DNA of 64,000 bases. It comes from Chloroflexota bacterium (lineage in GTDB: Bacteria > Chloroflexota > Dormibacteria > Aeolococcales > Aeolococcaceae). Of the stretch, positions 59,892 to 64,000 are shown piece by piece. How positions within the stretch are numbered: position 1 is the first letter of the stretch; every line of letters starts with the position of its first letter. The stretch covers positions 248,001 to 312,000 of the forward strand of contig VBIQ01000004.1 of NCBI GenBank assembly GCA_005880985.1, given 5' to 3'. The translations under genes were made by a program, and so were the position numbers. A model generated the notes under the pieces. It was not told the DNA's origin and made no database searches. It saw nothing but the letters and a program-made list of their open reading frames with translations.

Positions 59892-61421
59892 GTGCGACGT
59901 GGGTGGTTGATCGGCCTGGGCGTGGCCGGGGTGCTGGTGATGGCGCTTCCCCGCGCCGCCGCGGCGGACCCGAGCCCGACCTACGTCTACTTCGACCAGA
60001 ACGAGGAGGAGGACGTCTACCAGACCGGCCAAGCGCCCTACTCGAGCCTGGCCACCCAGCAGCTGGTTCCGCCCTGGGACCCGAACGGACAGATGTGCCT
60101 GCTGCCCGACGGCAGCGGACGCTTCACCGTCGGCTACAACCCCACCGGGGTGGAGCAGAAGAACAACGCCGGGTCAGCCCCCAACGGCGGCGTCCTCAAA
60201 CCTCGCAAGCAGCCGCCGGTGGGCGTCGCCCTCTACAACCGCGACGGGAGTTTCAGCGGGCAGGACCTCTTCGTCCCCGGCCCGTACAAGCTCACCCCCG
60301 CTTCGAGCCAGTGGACGAAGTACGGGGTGGTGGGTCCCGACGCCGGCGGCGACATTCCGCCCGACACCAACAACGGCCCCTTCAACAGCGAGGGGACGTT
60401 CACCGGCTGTGCGGTCGGCAAGAACGGCAACCTCTTCGCTGTCGACCTCGGCACCGCCCAGGGTTCCTACCCGCCGCCCGACAACGGCCGCCTGCTGGAA
60501 TGGTTCGCCGACAGCAACTACCACGGCGTCTGCATCGTCTACGGCCCCGACAAGGGCGGGAACGTCTGGCCCGACGGCAACACCCACCACGTCGACGGGA
60601 GCGGTGGGCTGCAGCAGCCGGGCACGATGACCGCCGACAGCCAGGGGAACATCTACGTGCCGGTCGACGCGGTCGACACCACCACCGGTTTCCTCCCCGC
60701 CGGCAAGGTGCTGAGATTCGCCGCGGACAAGCTTCCGGCGACCGCGGCCGACTGCCCGACCAAGACGCCGGGTGCGGCCAACGGTGATCAGACCAACTAT
60801 CACGTGGTCGCTCCCACCACGTTCATCGACGCCGCGGCTGCGGGAATGCCCTTCCCCGCCGGCATCGCCTGGGATCCGAAGTGCTCGTGCTGGGCGGTCG
60901 ACAACGTGTTCTTCGGCCTCAACGCGGTCGAATGGTTCGACACCAGCGGCAGCCCGATGGGACAGCAGGCCCACGCCCCCATCCCGACGAACTTCGGCAC
61001 CCAGTTCAGCCCGTTCGGGATGGCGTTCGATCCTCAGGGCGACCTCTTCGTGGTCGACATCCACGTGGCGGTCGACCCCGCCGGCAGCGTCACGTCGCAG
61101 TCGTTTCAGGCGGGGCCGGTGAACGGACAGGGACGGCTGCTCGAGTTCACCTTCTCCGGTCCCATCGCCAATCCGCCGACCACCATCGCGTCGGGTGAGG
61201 ACTTCCCGGTGGCGGTCACCACCTGCGATCCCGCTCGCCAGAACTGTCCTGGTACGTCCGCGGCGGCGGTGGCGGCAGCAAATGCGCCGGCGACGCCGGC
61301 CCCCGCGGCGGTCGGCTCGCTGCCCAACACCGCGCCCGGGTCGGGTTCGGCGGCGGCGGTCGCGGCCGGTGCGATGGTCGGGGCGATCGCCGTGCGGCGC
61401 CGTCGCCACCGCAAGAGGTAA
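59892..61421 (+). CDS. Secreted NHL-like beta-propeller protein with LPNTA anchor
   Basis: 509 residues from the GTG at 59892 with GGAGGA upstream. The signal peptide is RRGWLIGLGVAGVLVMALPRAAA. The mature part is a propeller-like repeat protein: CAVGKNGNLFAVDLGTA, TMTADSQGNIYVPVDA, GIAWDPKCSCWAVDNVF and GMAFDPQGDLFVVDIHVA. These resemble NHL/SMP-30-type blades. The end has GSLPNTA, a short Ala/Gly-rich helix and RRRRHRKR. Paired with the upstream propeller protein it may form part of a surface complex. The ligand is unknown. Confidence 0.68.
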   Translation: MRRGWLIGLGVAGVLVMALPRAAAADPSPTYVYFDQNEEEDVYQTGQAPYSSLATQQLVPPWDPNGQMCLLPDGSGRFTVGYNPTGVEQKNNAGSAPNGGVLKPRKQPPVGVALYNRDGSFSGQDLFVPGPYKLTPASSQWTKYGVVGPDAGGDIPPDTNNGPFNSEGTFTGCAVGKNGNLFAVDLGTAQGSYPPPDNGRLLEWFADSNYHGVCIVYGPDKGGNVWPDGNTHHVDGSGGLQQPGTMTADSQGNIYVPVDAVDTTTGFLPAGKVLRFAADKLPATAADCPTKTPGAANGDQTNYHVVAPTTFIDAAAAGMPFPAGIAWDPKCSCWAVDNVFFGLNAVEWFDTSGSPMGQQAHAPIPTNFGTQFSPFGMAFDPQGDLFVVDIHVAVDPAGSVTSQSFQAGPVNGQGRLLEFTFSGPIANPPTTIASGEDFPVAVTTCDPARQNCPGTSAAAVAAANAPATPAPAAVGSLPNTAPGSGSAAAVAAGAMVGAIAVRRRRHRKR

Positions 61422-61447
61422 CCGGACCGCGGCTGCGCGGTGGGATC

Positions 61448-62491
61448 ATGCCCGGCGCCATGGGCCAGTCCGCATACGGCCTCACCGTGCCGCTGCACGG
61501 TCACACGGTCGCCGAGATGGGCGAGGTCGCCCGTGAGGCGGAGGCGCTCGGCTACACCGATCTCTGGTCGGTGGAGACCACCGTGGTCGACGGCTTCACC
61601 CCGCTGGTCTTCGCGGCGGCGCACACCAGCACGGTGCGGCTGGGAACCGCGGTGGTTGCGTCGTTCACCCGCGGGCCCGCCATCCTGGCGCTGTCGGCGG
61701 CCGGCTGCGAGCAGGCCGCGCCCGGACGCTTCGTGCTCGGGATCGGCTGCTCGACCTCCGCCATGGTCGAGGGTTGGAACGGCATTCCCTTCGAGCGTCC
61801 GCTGACGTCGGTGCGCGATGCCGTCCGGCGGGTGCGCCTGGCGCTGGCGGGGGAGCGGATGCCGCTGCATCCTGATGATCGCGGTGGCTTCCGCCTCGAC
61901 ATGCCGCCCGGGCCGCACGTGCCGATCTTTGTCGCCGCCCTCCGGCCGCGAATGCTGCGTCTCGCCGGCGAGATCGCCGACGGGGTGATCCTCAACTTCC
62001 TGCCGGTCGACGCGGTTCCCGCCGCGCTGGCGGAGGTGCGGCGTGGCGCCGAGTCGGCCGGTCGCCCTCCCGACGGCGTCGATGTCGTTGCTCGACTGAC
62101 GGTCTGCGCCGACGGTGACAACGCTGCCGTCCGCACCGCAGCCCGGCGCATCCTCGCCGGCTACGTCACCTCGCCGCTCTACGAGGCCGCGCTACGATGG
62201 ATGGGGCTGGGGCGGCTGCTCGACCCGGTGGTGCACGCGTGGAAGGAGGGCGACCGCGCCGGCGCGCTCCGGTCGATCGACGACGAGCTCATCGACCGGC
62301 TGCTGGTCGTCGGCGACGCCGACGCCTGCCGGCGGCACATCGCCGCCTTCCGCGACGCCGGTGTGCGGGTGCCATGCCTCGCACCGTTCAGCGGCGAGGC
62401 GGAGATGGAGGCGCGGCGCGCGTCGATCCGGCGGACCATGCGCGAGCTGGCGCCGGCCGCCTCGACGGCGGGCGCGGTTGCGGTGACATGA
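61448..62491 (+). CDS. LLM-class flavin/F420-dependent oxidoreductase
   Basis: 347 residues, a luciferase-like TIM barrel: AREAEALGYTDLWSVET, VRLGTAVVASFTRGPAILAL, GRFVLGIGCSTS and GEIADGVILNFLP are characteristic. It ends with a VVGDADACRRHIAAFRDAGV segment typical of actinobacterial F420-linked members. The coenzyme (F420 or FMN) cannot be read with certainty. It overlaps the acyl-CoA synthetase downstream (ATGA), so the two probably act in the same catabolic or modification pathway. Confidence 0.8.
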   Translation: MPGAMGQSAYGLTVPLHGHTVAEMGEVAREAEALGYTDLWSVETTVVDGFTPLVFAAAHTSTVRLGTAVVASFTRGPAILALSAAGCEQAAPGRFVLGIGCSTSAMVEGWNGIPFERPLTSVRDAVRRVRLALAGERMPLHPDDRGGFRLDMPPGPHVPIFVAALRPRMLRLAGEIADGVILNFLPVDAVPAALAEVRRGAESAGRPPDGVDVVARLTVCADGDNAAVRTAARRILAGYVTSPLYEAALRWMGLGRLLDPVVHAWKEGDRAGALRSIDDELIDRLLVVGDADACRRHIAAFRDAGVRVPCLAPFSGEAEMEARRASIRRTMRELAPAASTAGAVAVT

Positions 62492-63975
62492 GCACCCGGG
62501 GCATCGCCGCCGTCGCCGCCGAGCAGCCGGAGCGGCCCGCCCTGCTGTGCGACGGCGCCGCCATGAGTTATGGGGAGCTCGACACCGCCATCAACCGCGC
62601 GGCCAACGCCCTGCACGCCGCCGGTGTCGGGCCCGGCGACCGGGTCGCGGTGCGCCTGCAGAACGGACCCGAGATCTTCGTGGCCTGGAACGCGGCCGCC
62701 CGGCTCGGTGCGCTGGTGGTTCCTGTCAGCACCCGCCTGGTCGCGCCCGAGGTCGCGCACATCGTCGGCGATTCGGGAGCGGTCGCCTGCATCCACGACG
62801 ACAGCGACCTGATGAGTGCGGCGCTGCGCGAGGGTGGCGGCGTGCGGGCGCTGCTGCATCGTGATGATCCCGCCCTGCACGATCAGCCCCCGACCCCGCC
62901 GAACGAGGAGTTCCTGGGCGCCTGGGCGATGCTGATGAGCTATACCTCGGGAACCACCGGGCGTCCCAAGGGAGTGCGGCGGCCGCCACCGCCACCCGCA
63001 CGAGTCGCACCCCCTGCCCCGGTCGCGGAGTTCTGGGGGTTCACCGACCGCGACGTCCACCTGCTCTGCGGCCCCGCCTACCACACCGGCCCGGGTGCCT
63101 ATGCGGAGATGCATCTGGTGGAGGGTGGGACGGTGGTGATCATGCGGCGCTTCGACGCCACGGAGTGCCTGCGGCTGATCGAGGAGCACCGGGTCACCAC
63201 CGCCCACATGGTTCCAGCCAACTTCGTCTACATCCTGGAGGCCGGCTGGCGCGAGCGGGACCTGAGCAGCGTCCGCCGCATCCTCCACGCCGCGGCACCC
63301 TGTCCCGTCCCGGTGAAGCGCCGCATCCTCGAGGTGTTCCCCCCGGGGAGTGTCTGGGAGTACTACGGCGCCAGCGAGGGCATCGGCTCGGTGATCTCGC
63401 CCGAGGAGTGGCTGCAGCATCCGGGAAGCGTGGGCCGCGCGTTCCCGGGGGTCGAGCTGCGCATCCTCGGCGAGGACGGAGCCGAGCTGCCCCCGGGAGA
63501 GGTGGGCACCATCTACATCGCGCCCCCGTCGGGACACGGTTTCGAGTACCACAACAACGAGCCGGACACCCGAGCGGCCTGGCGCGACGCCATGTTCACC
63601 GTCGGCGACCTTGGCTGGCTCGACGAGGACGGCTACCTCTTCATCGCCGACCGGCGCGACGACCTGATCATCCGCGGCGGCGTGAACATCTACCCCGCCG
63701 AGGTCGAGCGGGAGCTGGCGGAAGAGGCGGACGTGCTCGACGCCGCGGTGATCGGGCTTCCCGACCCGGTGCTCGGACAGTCGGTGCACGCGGTGGTGCA
63801 GCTGCGGCCGGGAGCGCCGAGGGACGGGGAGGCGTTGCGGGCCCGGCTGGGTGAGCGGCTTGCCGGCTTCAAGCTGCCGCGGACCTTCGACTTCGTCGAG
63901 CAGCTGCCGCGCGAGCCCACCGGCAAGGTCAACAAGCGACGGCTGCGTGCGGCGGCGCTGGTGGGGCGGCGATGA
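62488..63975 (+). CDS. Acyl-CoA synthetase / AMP-dependent ligase
   Basis: 495 residues from the ATG overlapping the previous stop. ANL-superfamily motifs are complete: SYTSGTTGRPKGV (P-loop), YYGASEGIGSV, GDLGWLDEDGYLFIADRRDD, IRGGVNIYPAEVE and the catalytic lysine in PREPTGKVNKRRL. It activates a carboxylic acid with ATP and joins it to CoA. Chain type is unknown; the neighbouring oxidoreductase suggests degradation of an unusual acid. The next gene overlaps it by four bases. Confidence 0.87.
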   Translation: MSTRGIAAVAAEQPERPALLCDGAAMSYGELDTAINRAANALHAAGVGPGDRVAVRLQNGPEIFVAWNAAARLGALVVPVSTRLVAPEVAHIVGDSGAVACIHDDSDLMSAALREGGGVRALLHRDDPALHDQPPTPPNEEFLGAWAMLMSYTSGTTGRPKGVRRPPPPPARVAPPAPVAEFWGFTDRDVHLLCGPAYHTGPGAYAEMHLVEGGTVVIMRRFDATECLRLIEEHRVTTAHMVPANFVYILEAGWRERDLSSVRRILHAAAPCPVPVKRRILEVFPPGSVWEYYGASEGIGSVISPEEWLQHPGSVGRAFPGVELRILGEDGAELPPGEVGTIYIAPPSGHGFEYHNNEPDTRAAWRDAMFTVGDLGWLDEDGYLFIADRRDDLIIRGGVNIYPAEVERELAEEADVLDAAVIGLPDPVLGQSVHAVVQLRPGAPRDGEALRARLGERLAGFKLPRTFDFVEQLPREPTGKVNKRRLRAAALVGRR

Positions 63976-64000
63976 CCGCGATGCGGGCGGCGGTGGTGGC
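63972..64000 (+). CDS. Start of a gene cut by the window edge
   Basis: Only nine codons are present, beginning MTAMRAAVV from an ATG overlapping the upstream stop. The start resembles the N-terminus of medium-chain dehydrogenases/quinone oxidoreductases (MRAAVV...), but so little is visible that the product should be treated as unknown. Confidence 0.3.

Overview
The window is GC-rich (third codon positions are nearly all G or C). It is densely packed, with many GTG starts and many 4-base ATGA/GTGA overlaps, and it looks like one contiguous chromosomal segment. I see no rRNA, tRNA, phage, IS element or CRISPR array. Actinobacteria-like traits include a PatA/PimA/CDP-alcohol transferase trio, paired ArsA-type ATPases, a TIGR03084-type protein, an LLM (possibly F420) oxidoreductase, LPxTG-like anchors and an FdxA-type 7Fe ferredoxin. 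Other traits fit less well: a b6/subunit-IV split cytochrome bc complex with a triheme cytochrome c, and an A2-type oxidase. My best guess is a monoderm bacterium of the Terrabacteria, plausibly Candidatus Dormibacterota or a Chloroflexota relative. That is inference, not proof.

Layout. 0-2.3 kb: phospholipid/glycolipid assembly (acyltransferase, GT4 mannosyltransferase-like, CDP-alcohol phosphatidyltransferase). 2.4-9.2 kb: small enzymes and membrane proteins, including an AAC(6')-like acetyltransferase, a broken two-TM gene with an in-frame TGA, a secreted wall-anchored nucleoside-phosphorylase-like protein, an SDR with altered catalytic residues and a CPBP protease. 9.3-13.4 kb: holB, a PSP1/RicT protein, hisC and a CoxG-like protein. 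13.7-18.9 kb: 2-oxoacid:ferredoxin oxidoreductase korAB, a GH1 glycosidase and a TIGR03084 protein.

19.0-26.6 kb is a nitrogen-assimilation island: short glutamine synthetase, PucR-type regulator, ammonium transporter, PII protein, 7Fe ferredoxin and a second, adenylylatable-type glutamine synthetase. All three nitrogen transcription units carry a TTGTGCGC element upstream. It is a perfect 17-bp palindrome before the second glnA, which makes it a candidate operator for an undescribed nitrogen regulon.

26.9-42.4 kb: an anchored secreted protein, an acyl-CoA dehydrogenase, dxs, a SirB1-like protein, an aldo/keto reductase, tandem ArsA/Get3-like ATPases, a YhaO-YhaN (SbcDC-like) nuclease/ATPase pair, a small excisionase-type DNA-binding protein and an L,D-transpeptidase. 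43.0-55.8 kb is a respiratory island: Rieske protein, cytochrome b6, subunit IV, triheme cytochrome c, several sub-50-residue membrane proteins, a NarL-type two-component system, cytochrome oxidase subunits II and I, heme A/O synthases, a subunit-IV-like protein, CtaG and a cupredoxin lipoprotein. No oxidase subunit III is visible. 55.8-64 kb: birA, two unknown proteins, two wall-anchored beta-propeller proteins, an LLM oxidoreductase, an acyl-CoA synthetase and the first codons of a further gene.

Transcription signals: many isolated genes show a TANNNT-type -10 box followed by exactly 6 or 7 bases and then the start codon, with no Shine-Dalgarno sequence. This is the signature of leaderless mRNAs, and I used it to choose several start codons.
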